Assembly: GCA_024291935.2 (NCBI GenBank)
Contig: CM044305.1
Coordinates: forward strand, 90,016,397-90,080,396
DNA: 64,000 nt
DNA from: Okapia johnstoni
Lineage: Eukaryota > Chordata > Mammalia > Artiodactyla > Giraffidae
Direction: 5' to 3'
Numbering within the stretch: position 1 is the stretch's first letter; the number at the start of each line of letters is the position of its first letter. The notes below the pieces were generated by a model. It saw nothing but the letters and a program-made list of their open reading frames with translations. It had not been told where the DNA came from and ran no database searches. Both the position numbers and the translations under genes were made by a program. Of the stretch, positions 36,020-47,219 are shown one piece after another.

Positions 36020-38263
36020 GCATCTGTAATTTAAACTTTATTTCATATCTATTGTTAAATTACACAAAATCAGTGAATGGTTTGTAAAGCTACATCATTG
36101 GACAGATGTTTACAGTTAAAGTCATGGGATTTACATTATGATGACCAAAATGTGTATTTATAACATCCCCTATATACAATAAATCAGTATAGACAGAGAA
36201 AATGCACTTAATCTCTGCAAACCATGCACACCACAGCAATAGCACAAAATATTTTTTTCTATAACAAGCTTTTCCACTGGCTCGGGCTTCATCCTGCTTT
36301 CCAACATTACCTATCAGCTTTAAGAGCAAACATCAGCCATTAAAACAAAACGAACTTGAAATACCACAGTGATCTACAGAATCATTAGTTTAAAAACACA
36401 AAGTACACAAAATAGTTTCACTCTAAAACAGTTTGACTTTAAGGTATTTTGGATTTTGAAAATTTTTTTCCTTTCAGTTTTCCAGTTCTCAGATTCCCAG
36501 GACTGCGATACTGGCAGGCAAAACAAAATTTAGATCTACCGATACAAGTGCAGAGTCAAAAACATTTTTTAACCCAAGTACTCAGCTTCTTGTCCAGTTT
36601 GTGGCCTTCTTATTACAGATGAAACTAGATCATGCAAATGAGCAGATTGTACAAGACGTGACTTTATGGTCACATTTCTAAGCATGTCCCTCATGAAAAC
36701 ATAAATGCCACGTCCAGTTGCCTTTCTGATTTACAGTCAGAGGCTTAGTGTAAGTCCTTACGAAAGGATAGCAAAACCCGTAATATGGAAGCTGCCCAGA
36801 ATCAGGATGCTTGCTAGCACAGTGGGTTATATACTTCTTTTTGCCCCGTGCAACTCAAACTTGATACCCTGAAAGTATTTTTGCACAGACTTCCAATACC
36901 AAATCAATTTCTTCAACCCAAATGCTTCTGATGTTTTAACCTCACTGCAGAATACTTTTGCCTTTTGTTTTCTCAAAACTAAACCTGGTACACAAGGCTC
37001 ACCCAAAGTATCGAGGTAAAGCTTTTGGTGTTACTGAATAACGTTGGCTATCCTAGTGCTTACTCCAACCTTGTTTTTCTCTTGTAATTGTCTACACTCT
37101 GTCAACATGAAAAAGAACTAATGGGCTAGAAAGAGCCAGCCCAACTGGAACCATTACAATAAAAATGTACAAAAAGTAAATAACGATTCATTCACATTCA
37201 GGTTCAATTCTATCTGATCAAGAATAGAATACTGATTTCAGCAATATTTTAAGACACGCTATCCTGTTCAAGAGTTTCTTGATAAGGATCTCACTACACA
37301 AACGTTGATAAGACAATTCTATAGAAAGAAAGTCCTGACTTTAATCCAGGATTATATATCACAATAAATTCAGCAACACACCATTTAGATGATGAAGAAA
37401 GACTCTAAAATGGGTTAGTTTGGAATGAGCACAATTCGGAGAAGCTTTAACATGAATGAGAAGCAGCGCCAAAAAGATTCTAGAATTGTTGAAATTACAG
37501 TGCCCAGAAATCGTCTGGAAATTAAATCTTTACATTGGTACTCCATTTGGAAAGTGTTTGGTTTAATATGAGATACACCCTGTTTAAAACCTTTAAATAG
37601 CAGAAGGTAGAAAAAGTTTAAAAATTTAAACATCTCAAATAACAAGATGAGTCCCTTTCTACTCAAAAGCCAATATTTTTACATAAAACTACCCATGTTT
37701 GGGAGAGAAGTTTTCCATTTTCTACAGTTTGGTAAACTCTACCATCAGTTCTATTTTATTTAAATAGATTCTTGGTTAAAATCAGAAGCAAATGAAGTTT
37801 CGTGTTTAGTTTGTTTTATGTTATATTCATGCTTACCCCTGGAAAAAATGTTTGCTTCCAAGATTGGGTTTCGACAGTGTATCATGAATAATGTAAAGTC
37901 CATTTCTTAGGCATAAGTTAAATGGCCACATTTTATGTTTCCATTTTGTCCCTATGACTAATTTAAGAACTTCTTAAAATATCTGAACAGCAATTTCTGG
38001 TGAGTCTGGTTTGGCTTTTGGATTTTATAAATACTCCAACAAAGCAAAAAAAGAAAAAAGGCAATTTGATTACATATTGAAATTTGTTTTACCCATGCAC
38101 AGTAGAACACTGAATTGAAAGGCAACTGTAAAGGCGACATCTTAACTTTTTTGAACTTCCAAACTTTAGGAAGCAGGATGTGTTTGGACGCTCTCATGTT
38201 TGAGGATTTGCCCTATTTTGACTGGCGCTTCGGGAGAAGTGTGTGAAAGCCTTTGGGAGCCAC
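36020..38263 (-). other. HS6ST2: HS6ST2 3' untranslated region
   Basis: About 2.2 kb of AT-rich sequence follows the HS6ST2 stop codon on the minus strand. I recognise no SINE, BovB, L1 or LTR fragment in it, in sharp contrast with both flanks. It ends at a canonical AATAAA. Weaker internal candidates for earlier cleavage exist, for example an AATAAA-like run on the minus strand near 37755-37762. The UTR assignment is inference from position, repeat exclusion and the poly(A) signal. The exact cleavage base is not visible. Confidence 0.75.
36037..36042 (-). promoter_or_regulatory. HS6ST2: Polyadenylation signal AATAAA (HS6ST2, distal)
   Basis: The plus strand reads TTTATT, giving AATAAA on the minus strand about 2.22 kb past the stop codon. 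Cleavage would be expected 10-30 nt further, near 36010-36027. The MLT1 remnant at 35.4-35.8 kb lies beyond it, consistent with the end of the transcribed UTR. Confidence 0.65.
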
Positions 38264-39161
38264 TTAGCGCCATTTCTCTACGCTGCCTATATAGTCATGG
38301 GTGCCATTGCTGATGTTGGCATCGCTCTGCTCTTGGCCTGGATTCTGCTTCTGGCTTTCCTGGTTCTCCTTTGGACTTGGATTCTGACCCGAGCTCTGAG
38401 TCAGATTCTGAATCAGATTCTGAAACAGATTCTGAGTCCCACTCTGACTAGCATTCAGGTTTGGGTTCTGACTCGGATTCTGACTCGGATTTGGGTTCTG
38501 GCCCTGACTCTGAGTCTGGTAATGAGTCTGAAGGAACCTTCCCTTCAGAAATTTGCGTTGTTCCTGACGCTTCCGTCTAGCTTCCTGATGCTCCTTCTGC
38601 CTCATAAACTGATACCTTTGCAAAAAGAGATCTTTTGCATAGCTGTACAATTCCATATCCAGAAAATTCAGTCCCTCAATACGTTTTTGGAGTTCCTCAT
38701 TGATTTCTACGCTAGAGGCCCTAGTGGTGTTATACTGGGTAAAGGGAGAAATAAAGTTCATGTTGAAGGTTTTCTCAAACAGATACTGGGTTTTCCGCTG
38801 AAACTCAGTGAGGCCGAAGAATGCCATGTGCTTCAGATTCGATTTGGCACTTTCCAGGAGGACCTTGTTCCTCTGCTTTTCGGGCATGACCGACAGGTTG
38901 TAGCAGCCAACGAGTGTGAGGTCGGAGAGCATGCGCACCTGGCGGTTGTTGGCTAGGTTATAGGGACAGTCCATGAACTCTTTCAGGGGGCAGCCAGACC
39001 AGTCGTCTCCAGTGTAGCAGCTGGGCAGCTCTTCAGAAGTTGGGGGCCTGCCATCGCAGACGTGGAGGGACGCTTTCCATGTTGCCCCTCTCTGGACATG
39101 CCTCCACTCACTCAGGTACCGGGACACTGGGTCACGGAGGATGGTGATGTAGTGGAAGTTC
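38264..39161 (-). CDS. HS6ST2: Heparan-sulfate 6-O-sulfotransferase 2, terminal coding exon
   Basis: This exon encodes the C-terminal 298 residues of a Golgi type II membrane enzyme. The enzyme transfers sulfate from PAPS to the 6-O position of glucosamine in heparan sulfate. The exon begins with one base completing a split Arg codon, then NFHYITILRDPVSRYLSEWR. Its RDPVSRYLS stretch (exon residues 9-17) matches the 3'-phosphate-binding motif of PAPS sulfotransferases. The 5'-PAPS loop and membrane anchor must lie in upstream exons that I do not see here. Later parts are a Cys-containing catalytic segment (about 35-90), a basic helical stretch rich in Arg, Lys, Gln and Glu (about 184-208), a Gln/Asn-rich tail (211-285) and the ending DYIGSVEKWR before a TAA stop at 38264-38266. 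N-glycosylation sequons are at residues 88, 144, 236, 252, 282 and 285. The long tail and its ending identify HS6ST2 rather than HS6ST1 or HS6ST3. The frame is open throughout. The ATG-started frame extending to 39247 is intron read-through. Confidence 0.94.
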
Positions 39162-39190
39162 CTGTGGACAAAGCACAAAGGCCAGTGGTC
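39162..39190 (-). promoter_or_regulatory. HS6ST2: 3' splice site of the last HS6ST2 intron
   Basis: On the minus strand a pyrimidine-rich run (CCTTTGTGCTTTGTCCACAG) ends in AG at 39163-39162, directly before the base that completes the Arg codon preceding NFHYITIL. Homology to HS6ST proteins stops exactly here: the residues read upstream do not match the family. This fixes the exon boundary with phase 2 carried over from the previous exon. Confidence 0.9.
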
Positions 39191-39199
39191 AGGGCTGTG

Positions 39200-40515
39200 G
39201 CTGACATAGGTGGAGTCAGGGAGGGGCATGGCATATGTGATGTTCACTGGTCAGGAAGGGAGGCCAAAGTAAAATGATGGCAATCTGGTGGCAGCTGTCC
39301 TGTGGACTGTGCTATCGTCCCCTCTCTGAGTCCCACTAGCCTGTTGAGAGAGCTCCTTCTTAAAGCATATACATCAGGTGGAAAGGCCGTTCCCTCTTCC
39401 TCCTTCCCCCTCTGTTTCTCTCCAACTAGTGAGAAAGTCCTCCCAATGACCTCATTTATTTCTTACTCCCCACTCCCAAACTCTCATTAACTGATCATGA
39501 AATGGACACTCAATGGCAACGAATGGTTTTACTGAAGTGATATGAGGTTGACAAGTACTCAAGTTCTAATCTTTCTCACTAAATACACAAAAGCATTCTT
39601 CTAATATCTAGTCTAATCAGGATATCTTATTAACAAAACCTTGTTGAAAGAGTGTCTGATATGATGCTTTTGATTCTGGTTGCTGTCATAACATCATGGC
39701 TCCTACGTGATGGCAGTGGAATGTGAAGATACGCAGGGCAGCCCGGAGCCTCCAGAAATAAACATTGTGGTTAGTCACTGACTGAAATAGACATGGTAGC
39801 TGCCAATGGCATATATATATGTTACTACCTCAGTTTTAGCCTTCACTCAAGTGCAGCAGAGGCAAGTTAACTCTATCAGTTCCAAAATGCCCTTTTCCTT
39901 TACCCACTGAAAGGACACCCGGATGTCAGCATGTACGGAGGCTTTGCTGTGTTACTATCTTCACTTTAAAGCTGCAAACTGATAAGAGTACTTGGCTCAC
40001 ATAGCAGACTAGTAAACATTTAAACTGCACACCCACACACACCTATACAGAGCAGGTGCACTCACAGTCACTCACACACACACACACAGCAGAAGCATCC
40101 TGGCTTATGATGTGATCAAGGGAAAAACAACTTTGCAGCTGTACTTTAATTAAGAAATAAGCTTCTACTCATGTTCAGTGGATGAAGGATGAGGTCATGG
40201 ATGGGCCTATTGTGGAAGGAAGATGACAATAAACACTGAATATTAACATTAATTTCTTAAAGGAAACCTGGGGAATGGCTTGTAGCTTTTCGCATCCTGC
40301 AAAGTTTATTCCAGTGTTGTACCAGACACAAAGCAGAATCCCAGTAACTCCTTTAATTACTTCTTTAATGAACTATCCCGGGGAAGAAGGAGCGAGTTGG
40401 GAACTGGGTAGGTCATGCCTCATCATATTAAAAACTCTGGAGAATCTAAGTGACTGGCAAAAACCATGAAAAATTAAAAAGATTACCTCCTATGATATTG
40501 TGGAGTAAACAAGCA
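39200..40515. other. Intronic sequence, no repeat recognised
   Basis: Non-repetitive apart from a short CA run at about 40066-40088. No exon-like frame matching HS6ST2 is visible. Confidence 0.45.
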
Positions 40516-40517
40516 TG

Positions 40518-41168
40518 GGACACAAGAGAAGTTTTTTAGGGAGCAAGAGCCACAGGCATGCACAAGGGGCGCACTCTAGAATTTACCAGAAGATGTCACT
40601 GTTGGCTTAAATCAGTAAAACTCCTCCTGGAGTGAGGCTGGAGGGGTGGCAAACCCACACTGACTGGCCTCACTCTTTTGCCTGGGACCTAACTTGGCTG
40701 CGGCCACTCAAATTCATTTCTGTCAAGACCCACTGCTAACAACTAGCAGCTTTTCTTCCCCAGTAGCCTTGATCAACAAAGGTGACTGCTCTTCCCATGG
40801 GCTCCGAACTTCCACTCCTTGCTTTGGTATTCATTCATTCACTCCTTTGGTACAGATTTATTAAGCCTTCATGCTAGGCCTGAGGCCACAGCTTCATGGC
40901 AATTAGTCTGATTATTTGGAAAAAAAAAGAAATTTATGAAGACCAGTGACACACTTGGATTAGTCTTTCAACCAGCTTTTCCAGGCATGCATTATAAATG
41001 GGTGTTTAAAAGCCCCATGATGGAGTCACCTTCATGCTCAGCTGACAGTCCTCCAGCCCACATTTGTTTTACTGGTTTAAGCCAACAGTGACATCTTCTG
41101 GTAAATTCTAGGGTGCGCCCCTTGTGCATGCCTGTGGCTCTGCTCCCTAAAAACTCTCCCTTGTCCTT
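40518..41168. repeat. Intronic inverted repeat with arms of about 100 bp
   Basis: Left arm 40518-40620 and right arm 41067-41168 are reverse complements, with a spacer of about 446 bp. The core of about 88 bp (TTTTAGGGAGCA through CAGTAAAA) differs at only about four positions. The spacer is unique-looking and not itself palindromic. It could be the terminal inverted repeats of a small DNA transposon or a local inverted duplication. I do not recognise the family. Confidence 0.85.
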
Positions 41169-41902
41169 CACAGCAGATAGATCATAACCACCAAGGTTAG
41201 TGTGTGAACCAGTGTTTTGTAAGCACCATCCCTACAGGAATGCAAAGGCGGATATTGACAGAGCCTCTCATGTTATGGGTATGTCCCTCCTCCAAGTTGA
41301 AGATCTCTCCTAGTGCCTGTATGAAAGGAGGGCCGTCCAAGGTGGGCAGCCTCGGGGTCTCTGCACTGTGTGATTATCAACAACAGCAGAGAAATTAGAA
41401 GCATCTACACGTGTGCACATCCATATGCTGGTAATGACAGCTACCATTCATTCAGATGCCAATAGCTCCGGAGAGTCAGGGATTGCCAGTAGCCCTCTTC
41501 TTCCAGGGAAAATAGGTCCAGGGTGCCAGACTGCCTCAACTAGAAATCCGTGATGCTGCTTGGAAAATGATCCTTGGGTGAAAAGGAAGATCAGCTAAAG
41601 GTGGGTCTCCAGGAATGTCCAGTGGCCTCCCAAATAGCATAGTGTGTTGGAGGTGGAAAGGCAGGTGCAGATAACACCTGGAAGGTTTCACTGGGCTAAG
41701 GATTGAGGATGCTCATTATTCTAAGTGAGGGGTTGTCACGGAAATGTCAGAGAAGACCCCGCCACACCCAGAGCAACTGAGGAGGTGAAAGCTCAAGCCA
41801 ATGGCACAGTGAGTGGATAGGCAAAGGAGCACTGAAACATAGGTGACACTCTTCCTGTGCTCGGGTCTGCTCAAGCACCTGGGTGACTGGCACTGGAAAA
41901 GG

Positions 41903-42186
41903 GCCAAGTCGCTAAGTCGTGTGTGACTCTTTGCGACCCCATGGACTGTGGCCTGCTAGGCTTCCCTGTCCCTCACCATCTCCCGGAGCTTGCTCAAACT
42001 CATGTGCATTGAGTTGGTGATGCCATCCAACCATCTCGTCCTCTGTCTTCCCCTTCTGCTCCTGCCTTCACTTTTTCCCAGTGTCAGGGTCTTTTCTAAC
42101 GAGTCAGCTCTTCTCATCAGGTGGCCAAAGTATTGGAGCTTCACCTTCAGCATCAGTCCTTCCAGTGAATATTCAGGGTTGATTCA
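41903..42186 (-). mobile_element. BovB LINE 3' fragment
   Basis: Complement of the BovB 3' end: 'tgactctttgcgaccccatgg' to 'catcagtccttccagtgaatattc'. The open piece at 41956-42153 reads [24 protein letters not shown] residues on the minus strand. Confidence 0.92.
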
Positions 42187-42338
42187 GGAAGAGGCCCTGG
42201 AGATGCCCACAGATAAGTCACAGGGCCCAGAGGGGAGCAGCCCTGTCTCATGTGCTATTAATGGCTGGAGCAGGCACACGGCACCATGAAAGCACCTTGC
42301 AGTGATTCTCAGCCAAGCCTAACAATAGAAGGGTTTCT

Positions 42339-42381
42339 GTAGCTTTATTTTGAAAAACATGTAGCTTTATTTTGAAAAACA
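42339..42381 (+). repeat. Tandem duplication of a 21-bp segment
   Basis: GTAGCTTTATTTTGAAAAAC plus one base occurs twice, separated by one base. Confidence 0.9.
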
Positions 42382-42502
42382 AGGAAGAATTAGATGAGGC
42401 AAGAAGAGTGGAATGGAATATGACACAGAAAGGTCAGAATGAGCAAAGGCACAGAGGCATAAACTAGCCTGCTGTGTACAGAGGAAGAGCACAGGAAACC
42501 TC

Positions 42503-42539
42503 TTACTGGGAGTTACTGGGAGTTACTGGGAGTTACCGG
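42503..42539 (+). repeat. 10-bp tandem repeat, about 3.5 copies
   Basis: The unit TACTGGGAGT is repeated, the last copy being TACCGG. Confidence 0.9.
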
Positions 42540-42632
42540 CCAGTGGCAGGAATAGAGGATGGAGAGGTAGCCATGGACAGGGTTGGGGAAGGCCTCAGAT
42601 GCCACATTAAAGGATTGAGACTTGGGATCAAT

Positions 42633-42762
42633 TGGGATCTCCTGGCAGTCCAGTGGTTAGGACTCTGCACTTTCACTGCCTAGGGCCCGGGTTCAATCCC
42701 CGGTCAGGGAACTAAGATCCCTCAAGTTGTTAGGTACAACCAGAAAAAAGAAAAAAAGAATT
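42633..42762 (+). mobile_element. CHR-type tRNA SINE
   Basis: 'ctcctggcagtccagtggttaggactc', a B-box-like GGGTTCAATCCCCGGTCAGG and a tail of AAAAAAGAAAAAAAG. Confidence 0.9.
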
Positions 42763-42769
42763 CAGATTT

Positions 42770-44390
42770 ATGAAGGCAACAGAGAGGCCTTTAGAGGGTT
42801 TTAGGCAGGGGAGGGACACGATGGAGTCTGTGTTTTAGAAAGATCACTGTGTATGGTGTGTGGTGGAACTGGGGAAATGAGTTGATGTTACTGTAGAAAA
42901 CAAGACAGAAGAGAGGGCAGACTAGGGAGGCATGGGGGGGTGAAGTAACAAGACTTAGAGACAAAATGAATGTAGGGGAGAGGGAGGAGGAGGGGTAAGG
43001 AGGCCTCCCAGGTCTCTGACTGAATGGACAGATAGAGCCTCAAAGAGTGATCTGGGCTTAAGATGTGGAGTTGTCAGCAAAACATGACAGCTGCAGACCT
43101 TGAGGACTTAGTTAGGGAGCATTTGTTAATTCCACATGTGTGGCTTCAGGTATTGGAAGACAGCATTTCAGAAACCCCGTGGCTTCTCTTCTTTATGTTA
43201 AATATAGTTTTCAACTATTCTCTCCACTGCTTCAGGTCCCCTCACTATGCTTTTTTTTGCCTCTGAACATATTCCAGTTGATTGGAATGTGCCCTCTAGG
43301 CACAGTCTGACAAGGAACAAGTAGAGCAGTCTATCACCACCCTCATTCTCGACACTGTTTCTCCTGACGTGGCCTCATATCACATCAGCCCTTTTGGCAG
43401 ATGCGCCACACCGGTGACACACCATCAACTACCTTCTTTCATGGTTTCACACGCAGATCATTTGAAAACCCAATCGACTTTGCCCTGAACAGATGCACTT
43501 TGTCTGGCCCTGTTTAATTTCTTCTTGGTAGAGGAAGTCTAAGGCTGTCAGAACACATCTGGATTTTGATTACATCCCCTGATATCTTCACCATATCTTC
43601 TTCTTGTCTTCTGGCAATGCCTGCATCCCGGCATTGATCAAAACAGAGCAAGATGCAGGTGAGAGCAGGTGTCTGGGAGCTGCTGGAAATCTCCCCTTCA
43701 GGTTGATAAACTCAAAGGGTGCTGCTGAATGCTGTGATTTAATTTGAAACGAGTGAGCCAATCTCGGCCACAGAAAAATCATACTCAGCCTGTTTCAGTT
43801 AGTAGGGATTGGACAGAAATATCTTGTGACCAAACATGTCATTTCATTAGGATGACCAAGTGTCACATCTTTAGAGTCATGACTCCCCCTCAGTTACCCA
43901 TGTTGATTTAAAGACCCTTGTTTGGTGCCTCTATGCGACCATGGTGCCTTGACAGGCAGGATGCAGTGAAATATTTGCCATCCTCTGCAAGTCCAGGCCA
44001 ACTTTTGCTTGTTATTGGTAAATAAATGTGGAAACAACAGCAACCAAAGAAAGAGTGTCCCAGGCAAGAGATCCTGGGACCATCGCTGACTCCTCTCTCT
44101 AGAGTACCTTCAATGTCTGAATTTTCCCCGTGTCCTGCTGATTCTAGTTCTGATGTCTGTAGCAGAAACAGCAGAGCTTATGGTGAGCTCACAGTAAATG
44201 CCTATCATCTTTGATAAAGAAAAGACACTAGATGTCAGTATTAAATAACAGAACTACCATTTCATGCCTGTGCAGGAACATTTTAAGGGGCTCTAGCTAT
44301 GAAGGGTATCTAGTTACATTTAGCACTTGTCCTTGACTTTCTGTGTAGTAGTCCAATTTTAAAGAAGGGTGGGAAGTTTAAGGATATTAA
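42770..44390. other. Intronic sequence, no gene or repeat recognised
   Basis: Non-repetitive for about 1.6 kb. Frames are short and overlap on both strands. Confidence 0.4.
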
Positions 44391-44395
44391 GAGTA

Positions 44396-45020
44396 TGTAA
44401 ATGGATACAGTGACAGACTATTTTCTGGGGCTCCCAAATCACTGTAGATGGTGACTGCAGCCATGAAATTAAAAGATGCTTGCTCCTTGGAAGAAAAGTT
44501 ATGACCAACCTAAACAGCATATTAAAAAGCAGAGACATTACTTTGCCAACAAAGGTCTGTCTAGTCAAGGCTATGGTTTTTCCAGTGGTCATGTATGGAT
44601 GGGAGAGTTGGACTATAAAAAAGCTGAGAACTGAAGAGTTGATGCTTTTGAACTGTGGTGTTGGAGAAGACTCTTGAGAGTCCCTTGGCCTGCAAGGCGA
44701 TCCAACCAGTCCATCCTAAAGGAAATCAGTCCTGGGTGTTCATTGGAAGGACTGATGCTGAAGCTGAAACTCCAACACTTTGGCCACCTTATGCAAAGAG
44801 CTGACTCATTGGAAAAGACCCTGATGCTGGGAAAGATTGAAGGCGGGAGGAGAAGGGGACGACAGAGGATGAGATGGTTGGATGGCATCACCGACTCAAT
44901 GGATATGAGTTTGAGTAGACTCCGAGAGCTGGTGATGGACAGGGAGGCCTGACATGCTGCAGTCCATGGGGTCCCAAAGAGTTGGGCATGACTAAGTGAC
45001 TGAACTGAACTGAGCTGAAA
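44396..45020 (+). mobile_element. BovB LINE 3' part
   Basis: ORF2 C-terminal and 3' region, with open pieces at 44480-44677 and 44674-44952 ([20 protein letters not shown]), ending in ACTGAACTGAACTGAGC. 5'-truncated. Confidence 0.93.
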
Positions 45021-45467
45021 TGGGTAAAATGAGAACCATACAGTTTTCATGTTCATTGAAATGGACTATCCTGAAATAAGTACCCGAGTTCTAAGTCACA
45101 GATTTTGAGACTTGGCAGAGCAAGAAGAAACTTTTGAGATGGCAAATCATCTAAATCAATGTCTTCACTTTAGAGGTAAAGAAATCAAGGCCTCAGCAGC
45201 AAAGATTTTCCCACAAGTCACAAATGGCCAGTAGTTCTTGGGAATCAATCTAACTGCAAGGAATATTTCTGGGCTGAAGGCATATATTTTTAGTAGTTCC
45301 TGTCTTTGTATCTGTTGATGACCTAAGATGGTATAATAAACCATGCCCAGGAGAGACAAGTACCCCTTAAAAAGGGGAGGCTTTTGGCTGCAGAGAGAGG
45401 GCATTTCCTTACACCAACTAGTTGCCCAGAAAGGAGCTGGGGGCATTGGTGTCTGGCACTTAAACCT

Positions 45468-45690
45468 GTGGTTCAGATGGTAAAGAATCTGCCTGTAATG
45501 CAGGAGGCCCAAGTTTGATCCCTGGATGAGGAAGAGCCCCTGGAGGAGGGCATGGCAACCCACTCTGGTATTCTTGCTTGGACAATCCCATGGGCAGAGG
45601 AGCCTGGTGGGGTACAGTCCAGGGGTTGCAAAAAGTTGAACACGACTGAGGACTAACACTTTCACTTTCACACTTACACATTAACTTACT
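45468..45690 (+). mobile_element. Bov-tA SINE
   Basis: A head with GTGGTTCAGATGGTAAAGAA, the Bov-A body and a tail of CACTTTCACTTTCACAC. Starts slightly 5'-truncated. Confidence 0.9.
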
Positions 45691-45807
45691 TACACATCAA
45701 CTCCCAACAATAATTTGAGTCAGATATTGTTATTCTCATTCTGATGATGAAGAAGCTGAGACTAACAGAAAATGTGATTTGACCCAGTCCCTTGCCACAA
45801 GTTAAGT

Positions 45808-46074
45808 TGTTATTCTTGTTCAGCCACTGAGTCATGTCTGACTCTTTGTGACCCCATGGATGGCAACACACCAGGCTTCCCTGTCCTTCACTATCTCCTG
45901 GAGTTTGCTCAAACTCATGTCCATTGAGTGAGTGATGCCATCCAACCATCTCATCCTCTGTCGTCCCCTTCTCCTCCCGCCTTCAATCTTTCCCAGCATC
46001 AGGGTGTTTTCCAATGAGTCAGCTCTTTGCATCAGGTGGCCAAAGTATTGAAGCTTCAACTTCAGCATCAATTA
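45808..46074 (-). mobile_element. BovB LINE 3' fragment
   Basis: Complement of the BovB end from 'gttcagccactgagtcatgtctg' to 'caaagtattgaagcttcaacttcagcatca'. The minus-strand piece 45832-46071 reads [20 protein letters not shown]. Confidence 0.92.
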
Positions 46075-46330
46075 AATAGGATTGCTCAGATATGAACCAG
46101 TTTCTCTTTGACTGTAGAACATGTACTCTCCCCATTCTACTGCTGGGACACAAACCCAGGACTTCTATGAACAAGCTAAGGATGTGGTTCTCACATCATG
46201 GCCCAGAATCAGCAGCATCAGCATCACTTCATAAGTTATCAGAAATGCACATTCTTGGGTCAACCCACTGAAGCAGAAATGCAGGGGCTGGAGCCCGGCG
46301 ATCTGTTTTAACAAGCCCTCTGGGAAATTC

Positions 46331-46641
46331 CCTGATAGCTTCCTGGGCTCCCCTGATAGCTCAGTTGGTAAAGAATCCACCTGCAACATAGGAGACCCCA
46401 GTTCAATTCGTGGGTTGGGAAGATCCGCTGGAAAAGTGATAATCTACCCACTCCAGTATTCTTGGGCTCCCCTTGTGGCTCAGCTGGTAAAGAATCCGCC
46501 TGCAATGCAGGTAGACCTGGGTTCGATCCCGGGGTCAGGAAGATCCCAGGAGGAGGGAAAGGCTACCCACTCCAGTATTTTGTCCTGGAGAATTCCACAG
46601 ACTGTATAGTCCATGGGGTCTCAAAGAGTCAGACACTGTGA
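46331..46641 (+). mobile_element. Bov-tA SINE with two tandem tRNA-like heads
   Basis: Heads at about 46346 (GGGCTCCCCTGATAGCTCAG) and 46465 (GGGCTCCCCTTGTGGCTCAG) precede a single body ending 'caaagagtcagacactgtg'. GGGAAATTC at 46322-46330 and 46642-46650 is a likely target duplication. About 15 extra bases precede the first head. Confidence 0.88.
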
Positions 46642-46859
46642 GGGAAATTCTGATGCATGTGTGTGCTTGAGAACCACTGTCCTAGGCATGTGGCTTCAGA
46701 CATCAAAAGTCCCTCAGAGATTCCAGGGGTCCCCAGAGTGTGGACAAGTGACCCCAATAGACAAAAGCACGACAAAACAAGCCTAAGGAAGCCCACTGCT
46801 GTCCAGGGAAGGCCCAGAGAACTTGGCCTGAGCAAAGTTATGAAGATTATGCTGTAAAT

Positions 46860-47213
46860 GTTTAACTTTCCTTTAAAGCCACTGGTTCACGAAAGGCCAC
46901 AATAAGTTTCTTCTTGCATCACTCAAAGGGGAAATAAATATAAAAGCCATTTTTTATGGAAGAGGACCACTAAAACTGTACAAGTTAAGGTCATAGGAGT
47001 GATCAATAAAAAGTTAATTTAAGAAAGTAAACAAAATCTTAGCCCAAATCAATAGGACTGAACATTTTGTTATACCTGTAGCTTAGTTCTGTATTTTAAA
47101 ATTCAACTTTTGCACATCTTGTTCATGGAGTAATGATTAGTGGTACAGAAATAAGAACTGTGGCTGGTGGTCCTAAGTAGACTTCGGAGTGGGGCTCTAC
47201 GTGACATTGAGTT
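46860..47213. other. Intronic sequence, no repeat recognised
   Basis: AT-rich and non-coding. Confidence 0.4.
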
Positions 47214-47219
47214 ATTAAT

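Noticed and set aside
38243..38956. 237-codon open frame on the plus strand
   Set aside because: It lies antisense to the HS6ST2 exon. Its Leu/Ile/Thr-rich pattern is the complement of the Gln/Asn-rich repeats, so it is a shadow frame.
39162..39247. ATG-initiated N-terminal extension of the HS6ST2 frame
   Set aside because: The residues do not match the HS6ST family, and a good 3' splice site ends exactly where homology starts.
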